Below, in pieces: positions 26,393 through 34,669 of a DNA stretch of 53,663 nucleotides. Position numbers and translations under genes: made by a program. The stretch comes from Candidatus Bathyarchaeota archaeon. GTDB taxonomy: Archaea > Thermoproteota > Bathyarchaeia > 40CM-2-53-6. Position 1 is the stretch's first letter; the number at the start of each line of letters is the position of its first letter. A model generated the notes under the pieces. It worked only from the letters and a program-made list of their open reading frames with translations, searched no databases and had not been told where the DNA came from. The stretch is from assembly GCA_005888635.1 (NCBI GenBank), contig VBAW01000027.1, forward strand, positions 1-53,663, written 5' to 3'.

Positions 26393-27082
26393 GTGAGTGC
26401 CGGCTACAATGGGACCCAAGTCATTTGGGACATCTCTCTGAAGTGCAAAGATGGCACCATCAGTGTAATCGTGGGTCCAAACGGTGCAGGGAAAACCACT
26501 ACGCTGAAAACAGTCAACGGCCTTCTAAGGCCCTGGAACGGCAGGGTCTACTTTGGAGGGAGAGATATCACAGACGTCCCCGCGTTCAGAAGAGTCGAAG
26601 AGGGCATCGCATCCTGCCCCGAAGGTAGAAGGCTGTTTCCCGGGCTCTCAACGGAAGACAATCTGAGGCTGGGCGCGTATTCTCGGCGTGCGAGACGAGT
26701 AGCGGACGAGACCCTGGATTTTGTGTACAGACTCTTCCCCAGGCTCAGAGAAAGATCCAAGCTCAGCGCTGGCAGGCTGAGCGGGGGAGAGCAGCAGATG
26801 GTAAGCATCGGACGAGCACTGATGACCAAGCCCAAGATAGTCGTTCTGGACGAGCCGTCCCTGGGAATCGCCCCGAAACTCACTGCAGAAATATTCGAGA
26901 AACTGGTCGAACTCAGGAAACAGGGTCTCTCGATGCTCATCGTCGAGCAGAACGCAGCCCAAGCACTCGAAGTAGCAGACTATGCGTACGTTCTTCAGGA
27001 AGGCAGGGTCATAAACGAAGGCCCACCCACGAACCTGATGGATTCAGAAGAACTCCGGAAAGCGTACTTCTCGATCGAGTGA
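26393..27082 (+). CDS. livF: ABC transporter ATP-binding protein LivF
   Basis: Second ATPase, 229 residues from GTG 26393. Walker A is GPNGAGKTT (near 28), the signature LSGGEQQMVSIGRAL near 130 and Walker B VVLDEPSLGI near 152. The GTG start cuts off the first beta strand: the open frame upstream reads LPLELKQVSAGYNG, and family members begin at that LELK position. The only codon there that could initiate is CTG 26372, inside the end of livG. Either a CTG is used or the protein is slightly short. After the TGA stop the same frame continues into the MFS coding sequence. Confidence 0.93.
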   Translation: MSAGYNGTQVIWDISLKCKDGTISVIVGPNGAGKTTTLKTVNGLLRPWNGRVYFGGRDITDVPAFRRVEEGIASCPEGRRLFPGLSTEDNLRLGAYSRRARRVADETLDFVYRLFPRLRERSKLSAGRLSGGEQQMVSIGRALMTKPKIVVLDEPSLGIAPKLTAEIFEKLVELRKQGLSMLIVEQNAAQALEVADYAYVLQEGRVINEGPPTNLMDSEELRKAYFSIE

Positions 27083-27235
27083 TCCACGATAGCTTCCGGA
27101 TATACCGCGTTCACACTCTTCCTCTACAACTCCTGCCTAGGCGTCTTCCTCTCCTACGGGGTCTTTTTCACCCGGGTATCTAGGGAATACAACCTGCCTG
27201 CGTCATCCACATCCATCGTCTTCGGCGTATTCGCC

Positions 27236-28240
27236 GTGTTCTTCTCCTTCTCCTCCCTCCTCCTCGGCCTCCTCATGAACAAAAACGGTCCGGGCAAGAC
27301 CATCCTGCTCGGTGGAGGCTTGATGAGCGCAGGACTCGTCTTCTCGTCGATCGCGAACTCATTCCCTCTACTGATCTTCACCTACGGTTGTGTGGGCGGA
27401 CTCGGCTCTGGGTCCATGTGGATGCCAACCTCGTACGTAGTCTTCAACAGCTTCGACCAGGCGAGCATAAAGAGGGTTACGGGCTTTGTCAGCGCGGGCA
27501 CAGCGATTGGTCTCCTCATCTTTCCACCTCTAGAAAACTATCTGATCGTGGTATGGAGTATCCAGAGCGCATTTCTCATCGTCGGCGTGATCGTCTTTGC
27601 CTTCACTATCCTCGCTTACCAAACTTCTAGGAACAGCCGAGTAGCTTCCGGGTTCGCGTTTGGAGAGGCGTTTCGTCGTCTCAAGACGAAGAGGTTCGGT
27701 TTCCTTTACGTATACTATTCCGCTGGCAACGCGTTCTCTCGGACCCTCGTCACAATATTCCTCGTCCCCCTTCTCGAGAGCAGAGGGCTGGGAACAGCCG
27801 CCGGCACTATCGCGCTAGTGCTGATCGGCGTTGGGAGCTTAGCAGGACGGCTGACGGCAGGAGTGAAGAGCTTCAACGAGGAGACAATGGCCGCTATCGG
27901 TTTCATACTCCAGGGGGTCTGCGCAGCCGGGTTGTTCGTAGCAGACGACTCAGTGACGATAGGAGTTCTCTCAGTGCTTTTCGGAATCGGCTATGGAACC
28001 TACATACCCGAGTTCGCGCTCTTGATTCGAAAGTATTACGGCGTGGACCATTACGGCACAATCTTCGGGGTTCTACTGACAAGCTTCGGGATAGGCGCGT
28101 TTATCGGCCCGGTCTTCGAAGGAATCTCAGTCTCATCTTCGGTCGGATATCTTCCAGGCTTCCTGCTAGCAGCTCTTGTGAGCCTGGCAGTAGGAGTCCA
28201 CCTGCTTATCGTAGGCAGGAAGAAGAACCTCTTGGGATAA
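27236..28240 (+). CDS. MFS transporter (OFA/monocarboxylate-like), N-terminus lacks a canonical start
   Basis: Major facilitator protein with about 11 helices from GTG 27236 (334 residues). The loop after helix 2, LLMNKNGPGKTILLGG, and the symmetric loop in the second half match the oxalate/formate-antiporter-like branch. The conserved first helix is encoded upstream in the same frame (27107-27160: FTLFLYNSCLGVFLSYGVFF), but no ATG, GTG or TTG lies between there and the livF stop at 27082. A GTG at 27079 exists one frame away, so a frameshift is possible. It follows the liv operon on the same strand and may share its transcript and substrate theme. Confidence 0.8.
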   Translation: MFFSFSSLLLGLLMNKNGPGKTILLGGGLMSAGLVFSSIANSFPLLIFTYGCVGGLGSGSMWMPTSYVVFNSFDQASIKRVTGFVSAGTAIGLLIFPPLENYLIVVWSIQSAFLIVGVIVFAFTILAYQTSRNSRVASGFAFGEAFRRLKTKRFGFLYVYYSAGNAFSRTLVTIFLVPLLESRGLGTAAGTIALVLIGVGSLAGRLTAGVKSFNEETMAAIGFILQGVCAAGLFVADDSVTIGVLSVLFGIGYGTYIPEFALLIRKYYGVDHYGTIFGVLLTSFGIGAFIGPVFEGISVSSSVGYLPGFLLAALVSLAVGVHLLIVGRKKNLLG

Positions 28241-28418
28241 GATCGAGTTTTCTTCGACTTGTCTAGCATTGCTCCGAGTCGTAGAAGACTTTGGTGAACA
28301 GAGGCAAGCGATCACCGGTATTCCCAGAGCCTTTGATCGGAGCCAATTAACGCGAATTCATCACTCTTTATCATGCAGCTGGTGCGGGCCTAACCGATGT
28401 TTAGATTGATTCTCAGTC

Positions 28419-28921
28419 TTATCGCCGAGTTTGATTGCGGCCCTTACTCGGAGAATTCAGTGCAACTATGTCGAAGAGTATGCGTCTGTAGTTTATTGTC
28501 AGGGCTCTTGCGTAGAACTGTCCTTGGATCTTCATGTCTCTCAGGTGACGGCTGTTTCTTTCGTCTCGGCGGAACCTTTCGAAGGACAGGCAGTTTTCGA
28601 GGTATGGCTTGAGCTTGGCAAGGTCTGAAACTGACTGACAAGCCTCGTTCCGAAATGGTCCTCGATGGGCCTTGCCACGCTGGCCTTCCTAGCGTTCGGA
28701 GTCACATAGACCCCTATCAAGATACCTAGCTGGCCTCCGTTATCAGACACATCGAACAACCATACCACCATACAATCCATTGAGACTTCTTCCAGGATAG
28801 CAAAGTTCCGGGATTGGCCGTCCGAATGTTGCGGAATCGGTGGACCGAAAACATCTGCCTCTAGGTACAAGACGGTTTTCACGCGGATCAACCACGATGT
28901 CTGGCCTCTATCGTCCTCCAA
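28419..28921 (-). pseudogene. Decayed copy of the 3' end of the DEAH helicase gene
   Basis: On the minus strand, bases 28622-28419 encode LAKLKPYLENCLSFERF, then GQFYARALTINYRRILFDIV and a stop. The intact helicase at 30461-32365 ends with LKLYLENCLSFERF and FYARALTINYRRILFDIV, and DNA identity over about 190 bases is roughly three quarters by eye. Upstream the frame is closed at about 28690, while another frame (28921-28541) is open and may carry older remnants. The rest of 28241-28941 shows nothing else I can support. Confidence 0.55.
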
Positions 28922-28941
28922 GGGAAGGTGTTTACTGCACC

Positions 28942-29388
28942 ATGAAGAAAGGACTCCTACTGATTCTTTTGATCGTCGGCACTGCTGGAACAGCCGTCTC
29001 CCTCTTTGCGTATGGCGGTCTGGTTTCTTCTACGAAGACATGCATCGCTGCGTCTAACGAATAGTACGACAGTACGTCTGGCGGTCGTAGCGGTGCTCGA
29101 TATCTTGTCAATGTCAATTGCTCGGGACAAACTGCTGTCGAAAACTCACAAGTTCATTGGAATGGCTGTTATGTGAAAATCAACGATACGGTGACTGTTC
29201 AGTTCTACAATTGGTACACGCCGGGAATCGTAGGAGACAATAGCTGTGAAGACGGCCTAACGGCTTCCTCTGAAGATCAAGAGCCCGTCTGGGCCTCCCA
29301 CTGCCTTGTGCGCCGTGCCAATCCATCCTTTGACCGGTTGTATCAAGATCGTTTCACCCAACGTATTTCCTTCATCTTCAACACATAG
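28942..29388 (+). pseudogene. Small secreted protein interrupted by an in-frame TAG
   Basis: ATG 28942 begins a clean signal peptide (KKGLLLILLIVGTAGTAVSLF) and 40 residues, then TAG at 29062-29064. The same frame then stays open for 107 codons and reads like a secreted protein: ARYLVNVNCSGQTAVENSQV, HWNGCYVKINDTVTVQFYNW, four cysteines in all after the stop region, ending at 29388 just before the next gene. A single nonsense change from a Tyr, Gln, Glu, Lys, Trp, Ser or Leu codon would explain it. The family is unknown. Confidence 0.45.
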
Positions 29389-29413
29389 TAAGGCTGGAGG
29401 TAAGAGATCAAGA

Positions 29414-29839
29414 ATGTCGTCGAAAACAGCCGTCGAATACCCGAACATTCCCTCGATACTAGCACTAGTAGGAGGCGCTCTGATAGTGCTCGTTGACATA
29501 TTCCTCGTGACCGTCAGCATAGTCGTACTGCCACATCTCAACTACACCAACTTCAATTCGCCACGTGGCTACACAGGCAGTCCTGGCTCTCTCGCCGCAG
29601 GCTTCGTCGGAGCAATCGCAATATTCGGTCTCATCTGTGGCATCTTCGTCACAATGTCAGCCGTACTGCTGCGCCTCAAGCCCAACCAGCGACAGACTTG
29701 GGGCATGCTGGTACTGGTCTTCAGCATCCTAGGCTTCTTTGGCTTGGGAGGCTTCATAGTCGGATCAGTTCTGGGGATAGTCGGCGGAATAATGACCCTC
29801 AGATGGAAACAACCATCGACAGCACAAACAACACCATAG
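29414..29839 (+). CDS. Small multi-pass membrane protein (DUF4064/DUF6114-like)
   Basis: About 141 residues from ATG 29414, with helices near 13-40 (ILALVGGALIVLVDIFLVTV), 65-90 (AAGFVGAIAIFGLICGIFVT), 100-120 (WGMLVLVFSILGFFGLGGF) and the G-rich segment to 130. The layout recalls archaeal DUF4064/DUF6114 proteins; I am not sure of the family. I prefer this ATG over a longer frame starting at 29306, because the extra N-terminus is low-complexity and lies over the previous gene, and GGAGGT (29396-29401) precedes this ATG. Confidence 0.72.
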   Translation: MSSKTAVEYPNIPSILALVGGALIVLVDIFLVTVSIVVLPHLNYTNFNSPRGYTGSPGSLAAGFVGAIAIFGLICGIFVTMSAVLLRLKPNQRQTWGMLVLVFSILGFFGLGGFIVGSVLGIVGGIMTLRWKQPSTAQTTP

Positions 29840-29887
29840 CATTAGAGAGGACCGACTAGCGCGGAGGAGAAGGGGTGAGGCGAAGAC

Positions 29888-30415
29888 TTGGAGAAACTAA
29901 AGATCCTCCTGATAATGCTAGTATCGGCTGCAGGCGGACTCGCAGTCTCTGGGTACATCCTCGCCCTCATCCTAACGCCTACGGAATCACCGCTGGAAGT
30001 TCTCTCTCAGATTCTCACCAAAGGATTCCCAGCCACATTCCCATTTCTTGTACTGTTTTCCTCGCTTCTATTTCTCAGCACACTACTGGCCAGTGTGGTC
30101 GGGGTCATCTATTTCCTGGTACTACCTGAGATGAAAAACTACTACGCGCCTGGCAACGGTAACGGGAAAGAAAACACAGGCATGGTCATGAAAACCCTCA
30201 AGCCTGAAGAAAGAAGTATCGTCAATGTTCTAGATGTCCACGGAGGCACCTACTTGCAAAAGTACATCACGAAGGAAGCGGGTCTATCGCGATTGAGGAC
30301 GCACCGAGTAGTTGCAGCGTTGTCAGAGCGGGGAATCGTCCAAGTTGAGAAGTACGGAAACACGAACCAGGTTAGGCTTGCGAAGTGGTTCCATGACGGG
30401 ATGCATCAACCATGA
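29888..30415 (+). CDS. Membrane-bound winged-helix regulator
   Basis: 175 residues. Two membrane helices at about 5-29 (LLIMLVSAAGGLAVSGYILA) and 48-78 (FPFLVLFSSLLFLSTLLASV) are followed by a linker and a C-terminal winged-helix DNA-binding domain at 108-170 (RSIVNVLDVHGGTYLQKYIT, then LSRLRTHRVVAALSERGIVQ and a wing). This is the arrangement of archaeal one-component membrane regulators. The TTG start at 29888 follows a purine-rich GGTGAGGCG. It is downstream of two membrane or secreted genes and probably controls them or senses the envelope. Confidence 0.82.
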   Translation: MEKLKILLIMLVSAAGGLAVSGYILALILTPTESPLEVLSQILTKGFPATFPFLVLFSSLLFLSTLLASVVGVIYFLVLPEMKNYYAPGNGNGKENTGMVMKTLKPEERSIVNVLDVHGGTYLQKYITKEAGLSRLRTHRVVAALSERGIVQVEKYGNTNQVRLAKWFHDGMHQP

Positions 30416-30460
30416 AACCTGGACCGTCGCTATTCATCAATGCTGTCAGAACAGCAGATC

Positions 30461-32365
30461 CTACCGATGCCGGCTAGATCGACGTTTGGCCCAGTTATGG
30501 TCTCGTCGCCCGGTCTGATGCCGTCGTTTACTCGGAGAATTGACTGCAACGATATCGAACAGAATGCGTCTGTAGTTTATCGTCAGAGCCCTTGCATAGA
30601 AGGGCCCTGGAATGCTCATCTCTTGAAACTCGTGACCTTTCTTTTCGTGTGGGCCGAATCTTTCGAACGACAAGCAGTTTTCAAGGTACAGCTTCAGCTT
30701 ACTAACGTCAGCGTCCACCACGACTTCCTTTGGTATGGGTTGCTTCTTTGACTCGCGGAGCAGGTCATTCAGCGCTTCTCTGGCTGCTTCATGGTTCTTC
30801 CATGCTTCCTCAACATAGACTGGGAAGAGGCCGTTCGCTTCCATCTTCGAGATGAATGAGCCATTGTTGTCTTCTGCGTAGCTTTTGAGGAGGTGTGCTT
30901 TGATGTTGAGTTCGTTTGTTCTGTCGAAGCTGTACAGGAAGCGGCGGGCGTTGCCTTCTGTGTCTGACTTGTAAGCGTGGTTTAGCGAGTCGCCGAAAGA
31001 GCCGCTGGCGAGAAGGAATCTTGCGATGTCGTAGTCTTGAGAGATTAAGGCGCTGGAGATCATGTGTGCAAAGTCTGGCTCGTATGGGATCTCGCTCATC
31101 AGGAGACCCTTCCAAGTGGTTTTGCGTGTGTGCCGGTCTATTGCTCCAATCTCGACGAGCCAGTTTTCTGCGAAGGCGACCTCTCGGTGGTCGACCTTCG
31201 ACATGAATTCTAGCTCTGACAGTTTCAGGCCATACTTGGACATGAGAAGTACCAGGTCGAACGGGGTCTCTGTTTCGAGAGCTTTCCGCACCGGTATCGG
31301 GTCGATCTTCTTCGGAATCGGCGAGTCAGTCAGGATGACGGCCCGGCCCGGCTTGAACCGGCCGATTCTGCCCATCATCTGCAGCAGAGTATTGTTGTCT
31401 ACGCTCGTGTAGTGGAGCGTCTTCTGGCCTAGGTTGTCCTTACTGTCGATCACGTCATCAAAAATCAACACGTTGTCAACGTAGATGTTTACAGAGCTTG
31501 CGATTACATTTGTTGCGAAGATTCTCAGATTCTTGTCGGTCTCAGCTCGGCGCTGTATCCTGTTGACCTCGGACCCCTCAAGTCCTCCGTGAATGTAGAC
31601 GCCGCGGTAGAGATCAGCATATTTTTCGACCATGCGCCTGGTCGGGAGAAAGACTAGCCACGACTCGTCGCGGGGCTGCGAGTAGAGATACCTGTCTAGA
31701 ATCCTGAACATTCCATTAAGATCGTTGACAAGCTCCACTTCGAGATTGACGGGGTATCTGCGCCCGCTCATCCGGTAGAGGTTCGAAATGCCTAGGAAGG
31801 AAAGGAATTCTTTCGGGTCGATGGTGGCGCTCATGACACGAAACAGATTCTTTGCATTGTCTTCCTCCTTCTTCGCCAGTGACATGCAGAGTTCCAGCTG
31901 GGAACTCATCTGGTGGCTTTCGTCGAAGTAGATCGAAGAATCATGGATCGAGTTCTCGGCCAGCATTCTCAGCAGGACCCCGTCTGTGACTATCTTGATC
32001 TTGCCGGTGACGTTGATCTGAGTGTCCTTCGTAATGACCGCCAGTTCATGTTCTAGCTCTGGATGAAGCGCCTGGAGAGAGTAGTAGAGCGCGTTGCACG
32101 CAGCCCTTGACGGCTCGCGGATAACGATCTCCCTTCTGCCCTTGGACAGTTCGAATTCGCGAACTGGGGTTACTGTGCTCTTCCCGGTTCCGACGTCGCC
32201 GATGATGATGAAATGGTCTGAGAAGTCTATCGAGTCGAGGAGTGAGAAGATTGGGAGAGGGAGTTCTGGTGGTTTGTTGGTCGCTTTCGCTCGGCTCTCT
32301 TCTCCTATGTTTGGGACGGCTGGGGGACGGTAATCATAATCAACGCCAAGTTCGTTGCCAGCCAA
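30461..32365 (-). CDS. DEAH-box-type RNA/DNA helicase (HrpA/HrpB-like)
   Basis: 634-residue superfamily 2 helicase. Walker A GDVGTGKST (56-64), Walker B as D-E-S-H (148-151, in IYFDESHQM), motif III SAT (179-181), and motif VI QMMGRIGR (329-336) are all present. DESH replaces DEAH. After about residue 420 there is a helical C-terminal region and a conserved tail ending in a basic stretch (KRRHQTGRRDHNW). The TTG start at 32365 is supported by a TATA-like GGAAATAAC on the minus strand centred about 26 bases upstream, giving a leaderless mRNA. A decayed copy of its last 65 codons lies 2 kb downstream. Confidence 0.88.
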   Translation of the reverse strand: MAGNELGVDYDYRPPAVPNIGEESRAKATNKPPELPLPIFSLLDSIDFSDHFIIIGDVGTGKSTVTPVREFELSKGRREIVIREPSRAACNALYYSLQALHPELEHELAVITKDTQINVTGKIKIVTDGVLLRMLAENSIHDSSIYFDESHQMSSQLELCMSLAKKEEDNAKNLFRVMSATIDPKEFLSFLGISNLYRMSGRRYPVNLEVELVNDLNGMFRILDRYLYSQPRDESWLVFLPTRRMVEKYADLYRGVYIHGGLEGSEVNRIQRRAETDKNLRIFATNVIASSVNIYVDNVLIFDDVIDSKDNLGQKTLHYTSVDNNTLLQMMGRIGRFKPGRAVILTDSPIPKKIDPIPVRKALETETPFDLVLLMSKYGLKLSELEFMSKVDHREVAFAENWLVEIGAIDRHTRKTTWKGLLMSEIPYEPDFAHMISSALISQDYDIARFLLASGSFGDSLNHAYKSDTEGNARRFLYSFDRTNELNIKAHLLKSYAEDNNGSFISKMEANGLFPVYVEEAWKNHEAAREALNDLLRESKKQPIPKEVVVDADVSKLKLYLENCLSFERFGPHEKKGHEFQEMSIPGPFYARALTINYRRILFDIVAVNSPSKRRHQTGRRDHNWAKRRSSRHR

Positions 32366-32491
32366 AGTGGACTCGTCCCTCCAGAATGTTATTTCCGTAA
32401 GGGCAGAAATAAACCAGCGCTGATCAACGACCCTTCGCTACTTCACGAGTTAAGCGGGAAAGTTCTTATTGACAGAAGGGCATAACGATTA

Positions 32492-32836
32492 TTGGATGAA
32501 GGGCGTTTGAGGGTCGCGAAGTGCGATCTTATCGCGTCACTCTTTCTAGCCGTATTCACGACTGGGTTCTTCGGTCTCGTTTACAACATCAATCCAGAGA
32601 GCAGCTGGCCTATCCTGACGACCATTGGATTATTGTCTTTTCTCGTCGTGGCCTATATCTTGCAGAACCAGAGGAAGAACCAGCGGAAATGGGAGAAACG
32701 GCCCATCACCTTTCCCAATCCAGAAGGTGGAGGCATTCTGGGCTTGTATACGGAGCGTCCTTGGTATAGTGAACTGGCCGAATTGGGCAGACGGTACAGG
32801 AGGAAGAGAAACAAGTCTCAAGAAAAGAAGCGTTAA
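32492..32836 (+). CDS. Small two-helix membrane protein
   Basis: 114 residues with helices at about 11-31 (LIASLFLAVFTTGFFGLVY) and 40-57 (PILTTIGLLSFLVVAYIL), then a cytosolic basic tail (QNQRKNQRKWEKRP; KRNKSQEKKR at the end). The TTG start is supported by TTCTTATTG (32462-32470), centred 26 bases upstream. No family recognised. Confidence 0.6.
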   Translation: MDEGRLRVAKCDLIASLFLAVFTTGFFGLVYNINPESSWPILTTIGLLSFLVVAYILQNQRKNQRKWEKRPITFPNPEGGGILGLYTERPWYSELAELGRRYRRKRNKSQEKKR

Positions 32837-33033
32837 TCTGTCGAATATTATCAGAGGACCCTAAAATTTTGCAAGATCAAATACTGAAGCCGCTTCTAAT
32901 TTTGGGTCACTTGCAATTCCGACTTGGATAAGTCTCTGATTCTTTGCCAGAGCATTGCTCGAATTGGATTCCAGCTCCGACCCAATTCTAATACGACGAT
33001 AATGGTCAGGCGTCGACCGCGTACTAATACATT

Positions 33034-33043
33034 CACATAATAG
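33034..33043 (+). promoter_or_regulatory. Candidate TATA box of the PAP2 gene
   Basis: CACATAATAG is centred 30 bases before the ATG at 33069, predicting a leaderless transcript. The rest of 32837-33033 shows no gene. Confidence 0.4.
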
Positions 33044-33068
33044 CAACCAATCAACGAGGCCCCCTTAG

Positions 33069-33719
33069 ATGTCTCTACTAGGAAGGGCAGGGCTCGACCT
33101 GAGGTCCTGGGCCAAGAGCCTGAGAGCTTCACACCGGACCGTCCTGATTTGCCTCATAGGGTTCGTCCTTGCACTGCTCGGCCTGCGAATACTCGGAACT
33201 CCAGCAGACACATACCTAGCCCTTGCCTTCTACCATTCCTTATCCAGTGACTCTTTTGTCCCTCTAATCTTCGGGATAGCAACCGTAGGCGATCTCATCT
33301 GGGTCCCACTGGTCTTCTGGCTCTACGTCTTCCGCAAGGACAACAATGAATGGACAAGCTCACTGATACTGGCAGTGGCGATGGTTTCCGCAATGGCTCT
33401 AACGGACATCTTGAAAGCGGCTTTCAACCTTCCAAGACCATCTCAGATACCTTCGCTCGGAATAACGCCCCGCGGTGAAATCCCAACAAATCCCGGATTC
33501 CCTTCAGGACATACAACAAACGCGTTCACAGTCGCCACGGTGATATGGTCTCGGTATCCTGCTTGGCGTGTTCCCTTCGTTCTGCTCGCGAGTGCCACCG
33601 GCGTCTCGATGATCATTCTGGGGCTGCACTTCCCCAGCGATGTCATAGGAGGTGTTTCTCTAGGAATCTTCTGCGGGACATTCGTTCTGGGGTTAGCCAA
33701 ACTCAGGTCGAGTAAGTGA
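33069..33719 (+). CDS. PAP2-superfamily membrane phosphatase with altered third motif
   Basis: 216 residues and about six helices. Type 2 phosphatidic acid phosphatase motifs: Lys116-x6-Arg123-Pro124, PSGH at 145-148, and His187-x3-Asp191. In the third motif the usual Ser-Arg is Ser180-Met181, so an arginine that contacts phosphate is missing. Other members dephosphorylate undecaprenyl or dolichyl pyrophosphate, or lipid phosphates. With an AglH-like enzyme elsewhere in the window, polyprenyl phosphate recycling is plausible, but the substrate is not visible. Confidence 0.9.
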   Translation: MSLLGRAGLDLRSWAKSLRASHRTVLICLIGFVLALLGLRILGTPADTYLALAFYHSLSSDSFVPLIFGIATVGDLIWVPLVFWLYVFRKDNNEWTSSLILAVAMVSAMALTDILKAAFNLPRPSQIPSLGITPRGEIPTNPGFPSGHTTNAFTVATVIWSRYPAWRVPFVLLASATGVSMIILGLHFPSDVIGGVSLGIFCGTFVLGLAKLRSSK

Positions 33720-33774
33720 TACTGTCAATATCAAGACTGGTCGAGGCTGCGGGCGGAGCCCCAACCGACGATAC

Positions 33775-34017
33775 TCAGCGGTTTAGTGAATCTCTGGTCT
33801 GCGAGTCTGCGAAGAGCTGAACCCTTCCACAGTTCTGACAGAGAAACGCGTCCAAGTGGAGGACATCTTCTCCGAGCTCCGCCCAGTTTCCAAGGAGAAG
33901 GTGAGTAGCTCCGCTCGTTCCTCCAGTGCGAAATGGAATGTCGCCCATGTCAACCATAGCCGTGTTGCAACTCTGACACTTGACAGCAAGGCGAGTTTGG
34001 GAAGTGGATTCAGACAA
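33775..34017 (-). CDS. Small zinc-ribbon protein
   Basis: 80 residues with Cys14-x2-Cys17 (VKCQSCNTAM) and Cys60-x2-Cys63 (FLCQNCGRVQLF). This resembles the short archaeal proteins annotated as nucleic-acid-binding zinc ribbons. The TTG start at 34017 lies about 35 bases from the palindromic CTTAAG element shared with the divergent zinc-ribbon gene. Confidence 0.78.
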   Translation of the reverse strand: MSESTSQTRLAVKCQSCNTAMVDMGDIPFRTGGTSGATHLLLGNWAELGEDVLHLDAFLCQNCGRVQLFADSQTRDSLNR

Positions 34018-34048
34018 TTTTGTCGGTGAGAGGTTGAAGGTCTCTCAG

Positions 34049-34056
34049 CCTTAAGC
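34049..34056. promoter_or_regulatory. Shared TATA-like element between two zinc-ribbon genes
   Basis: CCTTAAGC contains the palindrome CTTAAG. On the plus strand its centre is 26 bases before ATG 34078; on the minus strand it predicts a start near 34026, nine bases before TTG 34017. One box may serve both genes. Confidence 0.35.
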
Positions 34057-34077
34057 TTTCATCACTCACAGTTATCG

Positions 34078-34334
34078 ATGATCATCATACCAAGACAAGC
34101 TGGTCAGCGAAGGGCCCGCGACCTTTGGTTTCGCCTATCTCTTCTTGACATAAGGAAGGCACTCTCTTCGACTCCTCTCCACTTTGCAAAAGAAATCCCG
34201 ATTTCTACGCCCGGTACCTACAAGTCTGGTGCTGGACCTGCGGTAGGGTCACAACTCATGAGATAACCTTCCGCTGGGGCGGGAGATGCTTTCTTTGCAA
34301 AGAGTGCGGAAATATCGTCGTAGAAAAGCTGTGA
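34078..34334 (+). pseudogene. Zinc-ribbon protein split by a frameshift
   Basis: From ATG 34078 one frame gives a basic N-terminus (IIIPRQAGQRRARDLWFRL), then drifts into unrelated sequence and stops at 34266. A second frame, open from 34149 to the TGA at 34332-34334, encodes a clear zinc ribbon: VWCWTCGRVTTHEITF, then RCFLCKECGNIVVEKL. That frame has no start codon of its own. A one-base indel between about 34149 and 34190 would join them into a protein of about 85 residues. The promoter-like element supports the ATG. Confidence 0.5.
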
Positions 34335-34348
34335 CGGGAATAGATTGC

Positions 34349-34621
34349 CTACGCTCCCAGCTGGTCTGGAAGCGGCTGCCGAGGAAACTTCGCTTTTGCC
34401 AGGCGTAGGATCTGCCGAAAGTCCAGGCTGCTCGATATCTGTTGAACTGCGCCAACTTTGCCTAGGATAGACTCTCCTATTTTCTTCTCAAGGACGTTGG
34501 AGGTAGAGCCGAATACTTTGGTCAGCAGCGCGGCAAACTCTTCAGGTTCGCGGGCTATTGTCCTCATGTCGAAGAAGAAGTTGATGGCCTTCCACGTGTC
34601 CGTGCCCAGAATCTTAGACAT
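34349..34621 (-). CDS. NitrOD5-like helical domain protein
   Basis: 90 residues from ATG 34621. AINFFFDMRTIAREPEEFAALLTKVFG and a following ESILGKVG helix (positions 13-52) resemble the small NitrOD5 domain found in thaumarchaeal and bathyarchaeal proteins. The open frame extends 16 codons upstream as IATSFEELVSDSVTETM, which looks like the real first helix, but no ATG, GTG or TTG is there; the codon next to the stop of the upstream membrane gene is ATA. The function of NitrOD5 is unknown. It is the last gene of a three-gene run with two small membrane proteins. Confidence 0.68.
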   Translation of the reverse strand: MSKILGTDTWKAINFFFDMRTIAREPEEFAALLTKVFGSTSNVLEKKIGESILGKVGAVQQISSSLDFRQILRLAKAKFPRQPLPDQLGA

Positions 34622-34669
34622 TGTCTCCGTGACCGAGTCGCTGACCAGCTCCTCAAAGCTCGTTGCTAT

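Noticed and set aside
27080-27082. TGA between livF and MFS as selenocysteine
   Set aside because: No SECIS-like element seen, and LivF proteins normally end here.
29062-29064. TAG as pyrrolysine
   Set aside because: No pyl genes or methylamine methyltransferase context in the window; kept only as a remote alternative.
29306-29413. N-terminal extension of the membrane protein at 29414
   Set aside because: Low-complexity sequence overlapping the preceding secreted-protein frame; a Shine-Dalgarno site favours ATG 29414.
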